Positions 35,842 through 48,426 of a DNA stretch of 64,000 bases are shown here, piece after piece (positions within the stretch are counted from its first letter, which is position 1; every line of letters starts with the position of its first letter). Origin of the DNA: Oenanthe sinensis (lineage: Eukaryota; Streptophyta; Magnoliopsida; Apiales; Apiaceae); NCBI GenBank assembly GCA_028671895.1, contig CM053806.1:26113001-26177000 (forward strand). Direction: 5' to 3'. The notes below the pieces were generated by a model. The model was not told where the DNA came from. It saw only the letters and a list, made by a program, of their open reading frames with translations, and made no database searches. A program made the position numbers and the translations under genes.

Positions 35842-38800
35842 CTTCTTACTTAATCTTCTCAAAGGCTGGATTATTCTATAAAATGAATTCAGCATATTTT
35901 CCTGCACAACAGCAAGAGCTTCACCAAGATATTTCTTTAATTTCTTCATTTCTTCATTGAAACATTTGATTTGACAGTAAGCTATTCTCAGATTATTTGC
36001 ACTACTTTCTTGTTCTTTTAAATCTTTGAACATTAGAACACGAATTTTCCCACTCATAGGTTTAAATCCAAATTAATGACCTACACCCTCTTGAAATTTG
36101 ATTTGCTTTTCTTTTACTGGTATGTCTTGATCATTTCTTTCAGCATCAACATATTTTAAAGAAAATTTGTCCATCTTTCGATTAGGTTGTCTGTGCAAAG
36201 TAAGCTTCCTATCAATCTCCTTGAACCATTTATATGTGACAGCTTCTTTACTTTTATTTACTTCATAAGAAATTTGTAGGAGAAATCTAATATACTATAA
36301 TTCATCAGCCTGTTTGAAAAAGATAAAGTTTTATTGACTAATCCATGTTGCAGATCCACTTTCTAAGAAATATATCAGCATCTCATTTTTCACCTTCTAT
36401 GTGCCTCCCTGTTCCCCTTGCATCTTTCTTTCAAAAACATTATAAACAATTTGAGCAGATACCACTTTGTTCAAGTGTTTTTGTGTAATCTTCTCAAACT
36501 GCCTATTTGTCAAGGATTGAGGATCTGTGGATAGAGTTAATGTTCTGTCAATGTCTGATTCTTCAAAGTCTTCAAGTCCTGTCTTCTTTTTGGCTCTCAG
36601 TTGTAGATTAGATTGACTACATTTCCAGTAAAAAGGTTCTTTGACCTCATCAGAGTCTGACTTTTTCTTTTACTTATCAGAGTCTGGCTTAGACTCTGAC
36701 TTCCCATGTCCAGTCCCTGACTGGTGTGTTTGAGTTTTTGTTATTCCAGCCATTCTAGATTATTTATGTTGCACACCACCAAGACCCCTAGGACCATGAG
36801 AACTATCACCAGCTTCATCATCATCATCTCTCCTCCTTTTAACTCCTTTTTTAGCATCCTTGCACACATCATCCTTATTTCTCCTGGAAGAATCACCAAC
36901 TTTCTTCTCCCCCTTTTTGACATCATCGCCACTTGTGACAGCCAAAAGAATCTGCTCAAGTACTGTGGAAAGATTGGCTTGTGCTACAATCATTGAATCA
37001 ACCTTGATGTTTAAAATAGATATTGTAGATTGAAGCTGAGCTTGATTTGCAGTGATATCTGCAATAACATCCTTGAAAGCAACTACTTTGGATAATTGAA
37101 GGGAATGAATTCTGTCAAATCTTGTACTGAGTAGAGAAGTTGTATTATCAATACCAGTAAGTTTGGTTTGAATATGAGATATGTCATTGACCACACTTGC
37201 CAATTGGGCAGCAACATTCCCTATCTCAATCTGAACATCTGCAACAATTACTTGATCTTCTTCACCAGGATAATGACCATGTTCTTGTAGAAAAGATTTT
37301 TCTGAAAGGCCTCAAGTCTTTCAGACTGATGAATACTCAAAATGTAGTCAAAGGTTGCTTTATCATCTATCCCATTTTATTGTGCAGACTCCCAAGACTG
37401 AGGAAAAACTTTATCAAAATAAACAAAAGATCGATTAACTGGTCCATCATCCTCAGAAGTGAAATCCTCATCAACAGGTTCAATCTTGGTAACTGGAGGT
37501 GTAGACTCTGGTGGCTGTGTAGACTCTGAAACTGCAAAAGGGACTATAGACCCTACCTCCTCCTTAGAGTGATCAGAGTCTGCAGACTCTGGAAGTTAGC
37601 CCTTATAGGCATGATCATTAGTGGTTTTTTCTGACTTCAATTTTGTAGTTTCAGATTGAATGTTTGTTGTATCCACCAAAGCCTTCATGACTCTGTCTAG
37701 TCTCCTTTCTAGAGAATCCACCAAATGCTGTTGTGGCCTCTATGTAAATGATTTTTGAGCAGCTAGAGCCTCCTCCTTTTTGCCAATCTGCATAATTAGA
37801 ACAAAAAAATTTGCATCCATCCCCTACCCCAACTCATTAGACCAATTCTTAGGAAAATCATGATCCCAATAAGTGAAACTAGGTTCAAGATACCCTAATC
37901 TCTCATTCTCACAGTGGGGTTAGGCACCCACTCTCTCATTCTCACTCAGGCTCTCTACAGGCTTTTTTACCTCTCCTTTTTCCTAGACCAGTGCCAGCCT
38001 CTCATTTATTTTTTCACTCATTTGGATAGGTGCACTCAAAGGTCCTACAGAAGGGGGTGTAAGAGATATTAAGGTTGCTTCAATACTTGAACCACCTTGA
38101 TGGAGGGAAACCCCTTCAAATGTTTGAATGCTAGGAGTTTCCACAAAAGGTTGAGTATCAACAAACTCTAAACCCTTACAAGCATCTTATTTCTTTTCAA
38201 ACTCTAGACTCTGACTGCTTCAGTTTAACTTCATTAAAAGCCATAGTCTGAGTGTCACCATCTTTGACTATTGGTGCATGAGACTCCCCCTCAAGGTGGA
38301 TAGACTCTGATAGGATAGATTGGAAAATTTCTTCATGAGCATCCATCAAAGTCTGTCCTCCCATATCACTGGAGTTCTCATCAACATTTTGTTAAGTTGT
38401 CAAGGAGGGCCTATCAACCTACTTCTCTTCCCCACTTTCACCCAACCTCTGACAGGGTGGTTCTTGTGTGGGTGAGGCAGACTAAGAATCTTTCTCACTA
38501 GTCACCACTGGTGCACTAGTCCTATCTTTCAACTTCCTTGCATCTCCTGCTTCCTCCTGTTGTTATTCAATAATAAATGCATCTAAATTGTGATGAAATG
38601 CCCTCATATGGATTGCATTGATTGCTAGGGCATCTGATAGATTAAAGAGTTCCTGCAGTTCCCTTCTTACTTTGTGGAAATATGTGCCCTTGAATTGATC
38701 CAATCTATCCTGGTAGGTTGGATAGATGTATTTGTTGGCAATTGTACCCATATTGTGGACAAGATAGTCAGCCACCTGTCTTGACAGAGGTTGAAAGTGA

Positions 38801-40733
38801 GAAATCCATTGAATGGATGTCCTATAGGTAACCCCATTATCCCAAATTACTTCATAGTTTAAAACTGGTTGCACAATCTCAGTTTCCAACTCAGCAACAG
38901 ACTCTGATTCTCTTTTTTGTGGGCCTTAGGCTTTTTAGTCTTTTGTGATATTTGCTATTCAGATTTTGGCACATCAAGTGCTTTGAGAAATTCATTTGTC
39001 CTTCCTTCTATGAGCCCAACTGCTTTAACTTGTAATGAAGAGTTGAATAGGTAGCTGTAGAGATTTATGACCATATCTTGTGCAGGCATTTGTAGCTCCA
39101 TTTCCATTCTCTTCCTAAGGGTTGTATAGGTTATGAGAAGATCTAAGACTTGTTGCTGTGTCTTGTAGAGTTGAGGATCTTCTAATGATTCAACCAAAGG
39201 AATATAGAAATAGCAGTACCTCATCACTCAGAGTAATTATTTCATCAATGAGACATGAGGCTGTATCCAATGGCATTCCTTCCCAAAATGTTTCATGATC
39301 ATAGTATAAAGGCAGTCTAGACTCTGATTCAACATTGGACTCTGGTTCATGTATTTTCTTGCTTTCAAAGTCTGGCTCTGCAGGAGCCTTAGAATCATCT
39401 TTTCCCTCCAAAACATGGTTATTAGTAATAAAAGGCTTGTGTGTGTGTGCAGAATAAGTCTTTCTTAACCTTCTGTACTTCTGAGCAAAAGATTGCTTAG
39501 GAGATTCCATGTGAGAATCCTGAGGTGCAATCCTAAGTTTTTCAGAGTCTATAGCCTTTTGAGAGTCTATAGACTTTGTTGGAAGGTTAGAATCAAGTGT
39601 ATCATGACCCTCTTTTAGCAAAGAGAGTCCTTCAACCACCTGTTTCTTTAGGGGATTGAGCTCCTCATCACTTGGCTCATCTATAAGTCTTGATTGTACC
39701 AATCTCCTCCTCTTTACAACTAGTGCCTGTTGAGAGACACCGTAGGTTGGTCTCTTTTTAGATTTTAGTTTTGAAGATTGTTTATTTGAAGGGGATTTGG
39801 TTACTTGGGAAGGTGTAAGGGGTTCTCCATTACTTGTTCCTGCACCATTTCACTACTAAAGAATGAAGAATTATATATAGAAGGTTTGTAGTTTAACAGT
39901 TTTACCTGCATTATTTGTGGGTAGACCAAGGTATGTAGACTCTTTTTCTTCTCATCAATTCACTTAATATCAGAGAATATCATCCTTTATTGCTTATATG
40001 CCTGCACACAACAATCATCCGCAAGCTTGGTAGACATGTTAAGAATGAAGTGATTGAGGAGAAGAATAAGGAATCTATGATAATAGACCTTTTTCCTCCC
40101 CTTCTGCACATTATTCAATTTTTCTCCCATTTGAGTGGGCAACATATCATCAATGTTGATCACATTATCAAACAGAAGACTATGATCAATATGATAAGTG
40201 ATAAAAGGTAAGTTATCAAATCCACTGCATTTTCCAGTGAAACACTTAGCAATTTGATCAAAAAACAATGACCACTCTTTCCTTAAGTAAGGCCTAGTTA
40301 TTTTACTCGTGTTTTCTAAACTAGCAAAATAACATATTGCCTTAAACATGCTCTTAATTTCGTCATTAGACACAGTATTATCAAAACAAGACTTAACATG
40401 TAATTTAAACACAAAATTTAATATATCAACAGTGACATCAAAAGTAAAGTCACCAAATGTAAACATGATTTTATCTGGTTGATCCTGATAAGGATCAACT
40501 ACCTTGGCCAAACTCCAAGCCTGAGATAAAACATCCATATGATTCACTGAGGATGTTTTCAATATGTAACTGAGCTCAGATTGCTCCAAGAAATCCATCA
40601 TAGGGTAGTAGTCAACATATACCTATTTCTTGTCACCGAGGGCTGCCACATGGTTAGTGGTCATGAATTCAAAATCACCAAAAGAGAATGCAATTGCCTT
40701 GGGTCCCCTCATGACAGTTGAGATAGCAGCCAT
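35842..40733 (-). pseudogene. env-like third ORF, element 5
   Basis: Starts at ATG 40733 (MAAISTVMRGPKAIAF), with a TAG after 37 codons, then open pieces at 40601-39987, 39702-39190, 39227-38955, 38889-38563, 37203-36760 and 36057-35839. The first part contains RPYLRKEWSLFFD, matching RPHLRKEWSFFFD in element 3. The middle is Ser/Glu/Pro-rich and written partly with the AGACTCTG motif. The 37203-36760 piece is a predicted coiled coil followed by basic KKGVKRRRDDDD. The last piece (MKKLKKYLGEALAVV) is again coiled-coil-like. At about 1.6 thousand codons in all it is very long. No signal peptide or convincing membrane segment is seen, so an envelope function is not supported by this copy. Frames and boundaries are approximate. 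Confidence 0.75.
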
Positions 40734-41118
40734 TGAAATTGTTGAGTTGAGAGTGATGAAAATGCTTGAAGAAATTAGCTAGGTTTCGTGAAAATCTCTG
40801 TGAATAATTTAGCCTTAGAAAATAATTTGCAATAAACAGGTGAGTAAAATGTATGAGAATATTTTATTTTGTTAAAATTGTATAAAATACACACGAGTCT
40901 ACAGCTTGTCACCAGTCAAAAGTAACTGTTACCGCCTATTTCAAGTCATTTGAACAATTTAAACATAATCAGAGTCCGCAGGCGTGAATTTTAACCGTTT
41001 CAGAGTCTAGTCTCTTATAACATTCTCAGATTCTACTGACTCGTCAGAGTCTACAGACTCATCAGAGTCTACAGACTCATCGGAGTCTAGGAGTTAGACT
41101 CTGTCAAGAAGCAATACC
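40734..41118 (-). promoter_or_regulatory. Spacer between pol and env-like ORF with motif array, element 5
   Basis: Bases 40970-41110 hold about eight AGAGTCT/AGACTCT motifs, including GACTCATCAGAGTCTACA twice in tandem. Downstream in the sense direction, near 40870-40885, is a weak TATA-like TTTTATACAATT. The layout parallels the spacer of element 3, where the TATA is clearer. An internal promoter is inferred. Confidence 0.45.
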
Positions 41119-41352
41119 TCAACAATTTTGTAAGAGCAAATCATAGTTTGAGAAATCAGGGACTATAATTAAAGTACATACCTTGCTTCCTTTATGATAG
41201 AACATGTACATATTTAACATACCTAATTCACCTACCAGTCTGAGAAAGGTAGATTCAGCAAGTGGTTTGGTTAATATGTCTGTAATCTGTCTGTCAGTTG
41301 AAATATAATAAAGTGTCACAGTACCATTCTCAACATGTTCTCTAATAAAATG
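41119..41352 (-). pseudogene. pol: RNase H C-terminal end, element 5
   Basis: Contains the end of copia RNase H: MTLYYISTDRQITDILTKPL then FLRLVGELGMLNMY, closely like the ends in elements 1 and 3. It is separated from the rest of RNase H by the solo LTR at 41353-42922. The frame ends at 41119. Confidence 0.88.
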
Positions 41353-42922
41353 TGTTAATAATTGTGCCCTAGAGACGATTACTTTTATATTTTAAGGAAA
41401 ATATTTTATTATTAAGGATTATATTTTATTTTATTTTTTATTATGTTTTATTTACTGCGTAATAAATTGAAAGCATAATAAATATCCTTAGAATTTTGAT
41501 ACGTATTATATATCTTTAAGTATGTGACTTAAAAATGAGATTATATGAATAGTATTTTATTCATAAAGTTCCTTAGTCGAGTATTATTATATAAGGACAA
41601 TAATAATGCAATAAGACTAGTATGTTTGTTAACAGATGACCACGTCTCATTGGTCATATGTATGGTGATACTAAAGTCAAGAACATAAGTGCATGTCTCA
41701 ATGAATGGCACTGGAATGACCCGTCGTAAGATTCTACATGTTAATAAGTATTATAAGAAATTCTCACTATGATAATGATGTAATGATCCTTTGACTTGAA
41801 ATTATTATATTTCTATACGAGAATTAATATACTTTGATTACACTAAAAGTTACCTTTAACCGGTTGATGATAAAGGTGGACATTGGGTATGCTATGAATC
41901 GTATGAGAAATATGAATGATAGATATAGGATTTAACCCTCTGATTTTAGGAGTGATATTATTGGCATCTTGATTGAGTGAGACTATGAAATGCATGGTCA
42001 ATGTCAAATATTGATTTGTTTAATAGTCTACTCATTGATCAAGGAAACCAAGGTTAAACGTTGAAGATGATGACACAATACATGTCTCGAGTTTGATCTA
42101 TAATATAAGATTAAAGGGATTATATTACATGGAACATTACTCACGAAAGGTTTAATTGAATCATCAATTAATTATTATTACTTGGGTAGCAATGATGTAT
42201 TACTAGATGTCACTTATTTTTTACAATTTTAATTAGATATTTAAATTGTTGCCAATGTAATAATAACCTACAGGGGCACACACAAAGAATGCTTGAAGGA
42301 GAAATAATTTAAATTATGAATTTAAATTATATATGTAATTTATTTTTTTATGATATTAATTAAGTATGACTGAATTAATTATATAAATAGAATAAATGAA
42401 TTACTTAAACTAATTCTAAATTTATTAATTAATTAATTAAGTGAGACTTAATTAAATAATTTAGAATTTTGGATTAGTATTAATTATAATTAGATTATAA
42501 TTAGAAAACTTATTCTTCTCTCTATATAATCTCTTTATGGGCTGATTTAATAGTAAGACGCATATTTTTATAAAACCCTAGCCGTTTTGAGGAAATGGGA
42601 AAATAGAGAGAGAGAGAAGCAGTTTTCGGGTGCTAGTACACATCAATCTTTCATGAAAAGTGTTAGTGTGGATACCGTTAGAGACGAAAATCGTATATAT
42701 GGGATACGTGGTGATTGAAGGTTTTGTGCTCTTCTTCTCCCATGGATTTATGGTGATTCAAGTTTGGACCTTCATTATTCATCCATTATTAAAGCTTCAT
42801 TTAAGGTAAATATCTAATTTCCGAATTAAATATCATGTTTCGCATGGATCCTGCATTTGGGTTTCGTTTTTATATTTATTTTTCGCGTTTATTCCCCTGC
42901 GTTTGTGCCTCAAAACCCTTCA
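41353..42922 (+). mobile_element. Element 6: solo LTR of the element 4 family, in RNase H of element 5
   Basis: 1570 bp, TGTTAATAATTG to AAAACCCTTCA, flanked by AAATG on both sides (41348-41352 and 42923-42927). Its body matches the element 4 LTR read on the minus strand over long runs (for example AAAAATGAGATTATATGAAT and GGTTTAACCCT-type segments), but with many substitutions and indels, so it belongs to a diverged subfamily or is old. Solo LTRs arise by recombination between the two LTRs of a full element. No internal domain remains. Confidence 0.92.
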
Positions 42923-43346
42923 AAATGATACCTGACATCAATGTCCTTTGTTCTGAAATGTTGGACTTGATTCTCTGCAATTTTAATAGCACTAGTATTG
43001 TCACAATACATAGGAATATTTGAGAATGTTAGTCTATAATCAAGTAACTGATTTTTCATCCACAGAATTTGAGCACAACAACTTCCAGCTGCTATGTATT
43101 CAGCCTTAGCTATTGAAGTTGAAATTGTTTATTGTTTCTTGCTAAACCAAGAAATTAACCTGTTGCCAAGAAATTGGCATTGACATGTTGTTCTTTTCCT
43201 ATCCACTTTGCATCCTGCATAGTCAGAGTCTGAATAACCAATTAGTGAAAAATCTGACTCTCTAGGATAACAAAGTCTAAGTGTTTGTGCACCCTTGAGA
43301 TATCTGAAAATTCTTTTTACAACAAATGTGATTTTCTTGGGTCAGC
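42923..43346 (-). pseudogene. pol: RNase H N-terminal part, element 5
   Basis: Continues from the RT connection region toward the solo LTR. The translation in mixed frames still shows the RNase H core equivalents (CDNTSAI-like and STTEAEY-like residues can be followed across changes of frame), with stops. No open frame above 60 codons remains. Position between RT and the ILTKPL end makes the assignment safe even though the sequence is decayed. Confidence 0.75.
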
Positions 43347-44282
43347 CTAAAATCTAGCCCACATGCATGTTGCAAACATTATATCTGGTCTACTTACAGT
43401 TAAATATAGAAATGTGCCAATCAATCCTCTATAACTAGTGTTTTTAACTTTCTTACCCTTTGGGTCAGAGTCTAGCTTAGTGGTTGTTGACATGGGAGTT
43501 TTGGCAGTTGCACAGTCGTGCATATCAAACTTCTTCAAAAGGTCTTTCACATACTTTGATTGATTGATGAAGATTCCATCATCATTATGTCTGACTTGAA
43601 GTCCCAAAAAGAAGTTCAATCCTCCCATCATGCTCATTTCATAATTTGACTGCATTAATTTGCTAAATTTTTCACAGAGTTTTTCATTAATAGAACCAAA
43701 TATAATATCATCAACATAAATTTATACAAGCAAAATATCACCTTTATGTTTTCTAATAAATAGAGTTTTATCAATGGTACCTTTAATGAATCCATTTTCA
43801 AGAAGAAATTTTGATAGAGTTTCAAACCATGCTCAAGGTGCTTGCTTCAAACCATATAGTGCCTTGTCTAACCTGTAAACATGATCAGGAAACTTTGGAT
43901 CAACAGATCCTGGAGGTTGCTCCACATAGAATTGTTCTTCCAATTTCCCATTCAAGAAGGCACTTTATACATCAATTCAATACACCTTGAATTTTGAATG
44001 GGATGCAAATGTAAGAAACATTCTGATAGCTTCTAATCTTGATACTGGTGCAAAAGTTTCATCATAATCAATTTCTTCCTCCTGAGAGTATCCTTTTGCA
44101 ACTAGCCTAGCTTTGTTTCTAATCACAGTCCCATTTTTATCAAGCTTGTTTCTGAACACCCATTTGGCTCCAATAGTTGATCTATCTCTTGGTCTTTGTA
44201 CAAGTTTCCACACTTTATTTCTCTCAAATTCATTCAATTCTTCTTGCATTGCAATGATTCAATGAGGATCTTGTAATGCTTC
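43347..44282 (-). pseudogene. pol: Reverse transcriptase, element 5
   Basis: Open pieces at 44249-43977 (WKLVQRPRDRSTIGAKWVFR, KARLVAKGYSQEEEIDYDE) and 43655-43347 (YEMSMMGGLNFFLGLQVRHN, KKFDMHDCATAKTPMS, TVSRPDIMFATCMWARF). Between them, frame changes hide the palm, but YVDD is readable at 43707-43718 followed by IIFGS. Stops and shifts make it non-functional. The spacing of YVDD to MSMMG is 18 codons after FGS, as in element 1, which shows that element 3 has lost sequence here. Confidence 0.9.
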
Positions 44283-44605
44283 CTCAACTTTCTTAGGTTC
44301 ATTCTTTGAGAGAAAACAACTATATAGATATTCATTTTGAGTGGCTGCTCTAGTTTGTAGACCACTCTTAGGATCCCCAATTATCAAGTCAAGAGTGTGA
44401 TCCCTTGTCCATTTTCTAGCTGGTGGAAGATTGATTCTTGAACTTGAAGCTCCCCCTAAATCATTAGCATTTTCTGTGTGTGAGTAAATTCAAATGAAGA
44501 GGCTCCCCCCGAATTGTTTGTCTCAGAGAAGAATTCATAGTTTCCTGATCCAGATCCTGAAGAGTTAGACTCCGAAAAACTTGATTCTGTCTGTCAAGAC
44601 TCTGT

Positions 44606-46090
44606 CTAGGTAGACTCTGAATTATTAAACTCTGAATTATTTGGAGTTGAATTTTCTAGCTCCCCCTCAGAGTGTTCATGATTCTTTGTTATTTCAGGAG
44701 TTATTTGATTCTCTTCATTCTCATCATCTTCATCTATCTCAGAATTTTTTAAATTTTCAAATTCCAATGTTATAGACTCTGATTCATCCTGTAATCTCGT
44801 AATCTTTTTGTCATCAAATGCAACATGAATAGATTCCATAATAATTCTAGTTCTGAGATTAAATACTCTGGATGCCTTTGTGTTTGATGCATATCCAAGA
44901 AAAATTACTTCATCAGCCTTGGTTTCAAATTTGCTTAGATTTTCTGGATGTACTTTTAGTACAAAACACTTGCACCCAAATATGTGAAAATGCTTCACAC
45001 TTGGCTTCTTGTTTTTTACCATCTCATATGGAGTCATTCCATGCATATTAATCAATGTACAATTTTGAGTGAAACATGTTGTTCTTACTGCCTCAGCCCA
45101 AAAATATACTGGTAGTTTAGACTCTGCCAACATTGTTCTGGCATCTTCTATGAGTGTTCTATTCTTTCTCTCCACAACTCCATTTTGTTAGGTGTTCCAG
45201 GTGTAGAAAATTGTTGAGTAATTCCCTTTGATGCACAATATTCCTCCATGGTTGTATTCTTGAATTCAGTACCATTTTCACTTCTTAGAACTCTAATTGT
45301 TTTCCTTGATTTTGTTCTAGAAAAGTGATATGGTCTACTATGTGTTGTAAAGCTTCATCATTTGAATGTAGAAAGAAAACTCATGTGAATCTTGTAAAAT
45401 CATCTACAATGACAATAGTATATTTTTTTTGTTAATTGACATCACATTTACTAGACCAAGTAAATCAAGATGTAATAAATAAAAGGGTTCAGAAATTATA
45501 TTTATTGTCTTGCTCTTGAAGGATGTTTTATTTTGCTTTCCAAGTTGACATGCTTCACAAAGTCCATATTGCACAAAATCAACATGTGGTAATCCTCTCA
45601 CAAGATTCTGTTTAACCAACTTGTTGAGTGTTTTGAAGTTGATGTGTGACAATTTCTTGTGCCATTTCCAGCTCTCTTTAGTTGAGGCCTTGCTGTATAA
45701 ACATGTGAATTTATTGTAAATACAATCCTCCAAGCTGGCTTTATATATGTTATCATGTTTGTGCCCTTTGAAGACTAAAATTCCTATTTCTTTGTGAGTT
45801 ACAAGACACTCTTTGTTGTCAAAGCCAGTATGGTAACCTTTATCTCCAAGTTGACTAATGCTTATTAGGTTGTGTTTTAAGCCATCAACTAGAGCTACTT
45901 CTTCAATGATGACATTTCCAAGTATAATCTTGCCATATCCCAATGTTTGTTCTTTGTTGCCATCTCCAAAGGATACTTTTGGGCTAGCTATCTCCACAAA
46001 GTCTGTAAGAAGGGATTTCTTTCCAGTCATGTGTCCTGAGCATCCACTGTCCAGGATTAGGGTTACTTTCTTTTTCCTAGTTTCCTGCAT
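44606..46090 (-). pseudogene. pol: Protease and integrase, element 5
   Basis: The piece 46090-45404 carries protease LILDSGCSGHMTGKKSLL, GAG-pre-integrase WKWHKKLSHINFKTL and CEAC, then HLDLLGLVNVMSINKK before a frameshift. The integrase core between 45403 and 45176 is out of frame but the block around the catalytic E reappears as MERKNRTLIEDARTML at 45175. The C-terminal integrase region follows (YFWAEAVRTTCFTQN, HIFGCKCFVLKVHPENLSKF, VIFLGYASNTK) and ends at 44606 in an acidic, Asn/Ser-rich tail made partly of the CTCTGA motif (NSEFNNSEST). Confidence 0.92.
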
Positions 46091-47144
46091 ACATAAAATA
46101 ACTAGTTAGATGTTTTGGGGATCCAAACTATTTTGGATCATTTTCTACTAACTTTGGGTGAAACAGGTTTAAAATTCTTGACTTTTGTTTTACCTGTCTC
46201 CTTTGTTGCTTTAGACTCTGGTGGAGTCTTGACAATGTCATACCAACTTTTATCAATTGAAGGTTTTAGCTCATAGAATTTGTAATACAAATCATGATAG
46301 TCTCTACACATATAAATAGAATTAAATATGTTACCACAATGATAACAAGGCTTCTATGGAATGTAGTGACTTTTCAGAGTCTGTGAATGAATAGACTCTG
46401 ATTTCTTCTCAATTTTTTCTTTACAATCTAGAGCTAAATGGTTGTTGTTGCCACATCCGTAACACTTCTTTCTAGGAGCATTAGGATCCTTTTGATAGTT
46501 ATTGTCCTTGTTAATACCTTCCTTACCATTCATGTTCCTCCTAGTTTTGGTAGACTATGATAAGCTTTCTAGCCTTTCTTTTAACTTAGACTTAGACAAG
46601 TATCCTATTTTAATTCTCTTCTTAGTCTTATTTACTCCTGTTTCATCTGTCTTTTTATCAACTACAGGGGGAACATTGACAGATGAGTTAGTGGTTTCTT
46701 TAGGTAAATCATTCTGTAATTCAGAAGTCACAAACTTAACTGGGATAAAGGTACTTTTGTCCTTAGTTTAACTGATTTGACTAGTTTCATCATTGTTATC
46801 ACTCTGAACAATAGGTCTTTTGCCTTGACTCTTGTCATAGCCTAGACCAACTATTTGACATACATGTTGATTTTTGAGAATTTCCTGAACTTTTCTTCTA
46901 GAGTTTGTCCAGACTCTGAACTTAAGTCTCTCTTCCTCTAGTTCTTTTTAATATAGTCAAAGGTTTTCAAAATTTCAGTGTAGTTGTGCCTATATTTCTC
47001 AGAATCCTTCTTGTATTGTTCCATTAATTTTAACTAAGACTCTAAATGATCATTCCTATTTGTCAAGGTTAAATTTTCTTCTCTTAACCTTTCAGTTTCA
47101 CTAGTGAGAGATCTACAGTTTATCATTATTTTATTAACCTCACT
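46091..47144 (-). pseudogene. GAG-pol linker with coiled coil and further zinc knuckles, element 5
   Basis: No long open frame remains, but the minus strand encodes coiled-coil-like Glu/Lys/Leu stretches (47140-46850), a zinc knuckle CYGCGNNNHLALDC near 46470-46425, and a second knuckle-like CYHCGNIFNSIYMC near 46355-46310, followed by YHDLYYKFYEL. A homologous knuckle-like block occurs in element 3 near 49555-49600. Function is presumed nucleic-acid binding within the particle. Confidence 0.65.
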
Positions 47145-48389
47145 TTACACAATTTTTATACCATCAGAATCTAAATTAAGTAAGGATTCAGGAGTGAAGA
47201 TTGATACTTGAGTTTTAGGAGATGAGGGTTCTTTGGGATATTGTGATTTTCTTGAGGATGATGCCATCAATGCTAGATTTTCATAATCAATTTCATCCTC
47301 TGATCTTGAATCTTCCCAATCGTTTCCTGTTGATAGAAGCGCTTTCCCTTTTCCTTGACTTTTTAACTTTCTGCATTCACTAGCAAAGTGCCCCAATATT
47401 CCACAGTTGAAACACTTGAAATTTGCTTTGTCAAGTTTGATTATAGTGCTCTTGTTCTTCTCAACCTTCTCATCTTCCTTCTTGAATGATGGCATTTTGC
47501 TAAATTTGCCAGTTCTTTTGTTAAATTTCATTCTTTTGAAATTTTTATTAAACATAGCCATCATTTGACTTAGATCAATTTTTTCATCAGACTCAGAGTC
47601 TGTGTCAGTAGACTCTGACTCTTCAACAACTTTACCCTTTTTCCTTGAATCCTTGATTCTAACTTTTATGGATTTTTCCTGTTGTTCTTTCTCAGACTCC
47701 ATTAAGAGTGCCACAGCTTTTGTCTTTACAGATTTCTTATTCTTCCTCTGTTGCATCTCTAAATCATATGTCTTGAGTCTGCCATACAATTCTTCTAGAG
47801 TTATGTCATCTAAATCTCTAGTTTCCCTTATTGATGTTTATTTTTTTGTCCCACTCTTCAGGAAGTGCTCTCAGAAACCTGGTATTTGTATCTTCAGAAT
47901 CATATTCCTTACCAACCATAGCCATCTCATTCAAGTGTTTTGTAACCCTATCATACATCTTAGTAATAGATTCTCCAGATTTAGATTCAAAATAATCATA
48001 CTCCTGAATTATCAAAGACCTAGGATTCTTCTTGACATCTTTAGTCCCTTGACAGTGCACTTCGATTTTTTTCCACATCTCCTTAGCAGTTTTGCATGAT
48101 ATAACACAGTTTGTAAGGATAGAATCCATTCAGCCTCTTTAAGAACATTCTCCTTGTCCTCTCTTGTCCATTCAGCCTTTGGCTTTTCAATAAAGTGTTC
48201 TTCAGTTACTTTACCTTCATCAATGATTTGAGGCACAAGTTTTGAGGGTACATAGGGTCCTTCATTAATTCGTTCAAGATAGTCAGGGCCTGTAGCCTTA
48301 AGATGGTACAACATCTTAATCTTCTAGTGGGTGTACTCATTTCTCTTAAGCATAAGAATATTATAATTTTCATCTTTGTTTCCAGACAT
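47145..48389 (-). pseudogene. gag: gag, element 5
   Basis: ATG at 48389 (MSGNKDENYNILMLKR) parallels the start in element 3. One TAG at 48326-48324, then the same frame to about 48110, a frameshift into 48129-47818 (ISCKTAKEMWKKIEVHCQG, YDRVTKHLNEMAMVG, RFLRALPEEW), and another near 47800 into 47789-47145. The last piece has an acidic ESESTDTDSESDE block, an intact zinc knuckle CFNCGILGHFASEC (about 47414-47373), and the Sirevirus block NDWEDSRSEDEIDYENLALM. The domain order is complete and all knuckle ligands are present. Confidence 0.93.
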
Positions 48390-48411
48390 CTTTGATCGAT
48401 TTTAAACGTTA

Positions 48412-48424
48412 GGCTTTGATACTA
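48412..48424 (-). promoter_or_regulatory. Primer-binding site, element 5
   Basis: TAGTATCAAAGCC on the minus strand, two differences from the initiator-Met complement, two bases from the LTR end. Confidence 0.85.
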
Positions 48425-48426
48425 AT

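Noticed and set aside
36724..36996. 90-codon plus-strand ORF
   Set aside because: It is the antisense of the coiled-coil part of the element 5 env-like ORF.
42835..43023. 62-codon plus-strand ORF across the right end of the solo LTR
   Set aside because: It runs across the insertion junction and into antisense RNase H, so it cannot be an ancestral gene.
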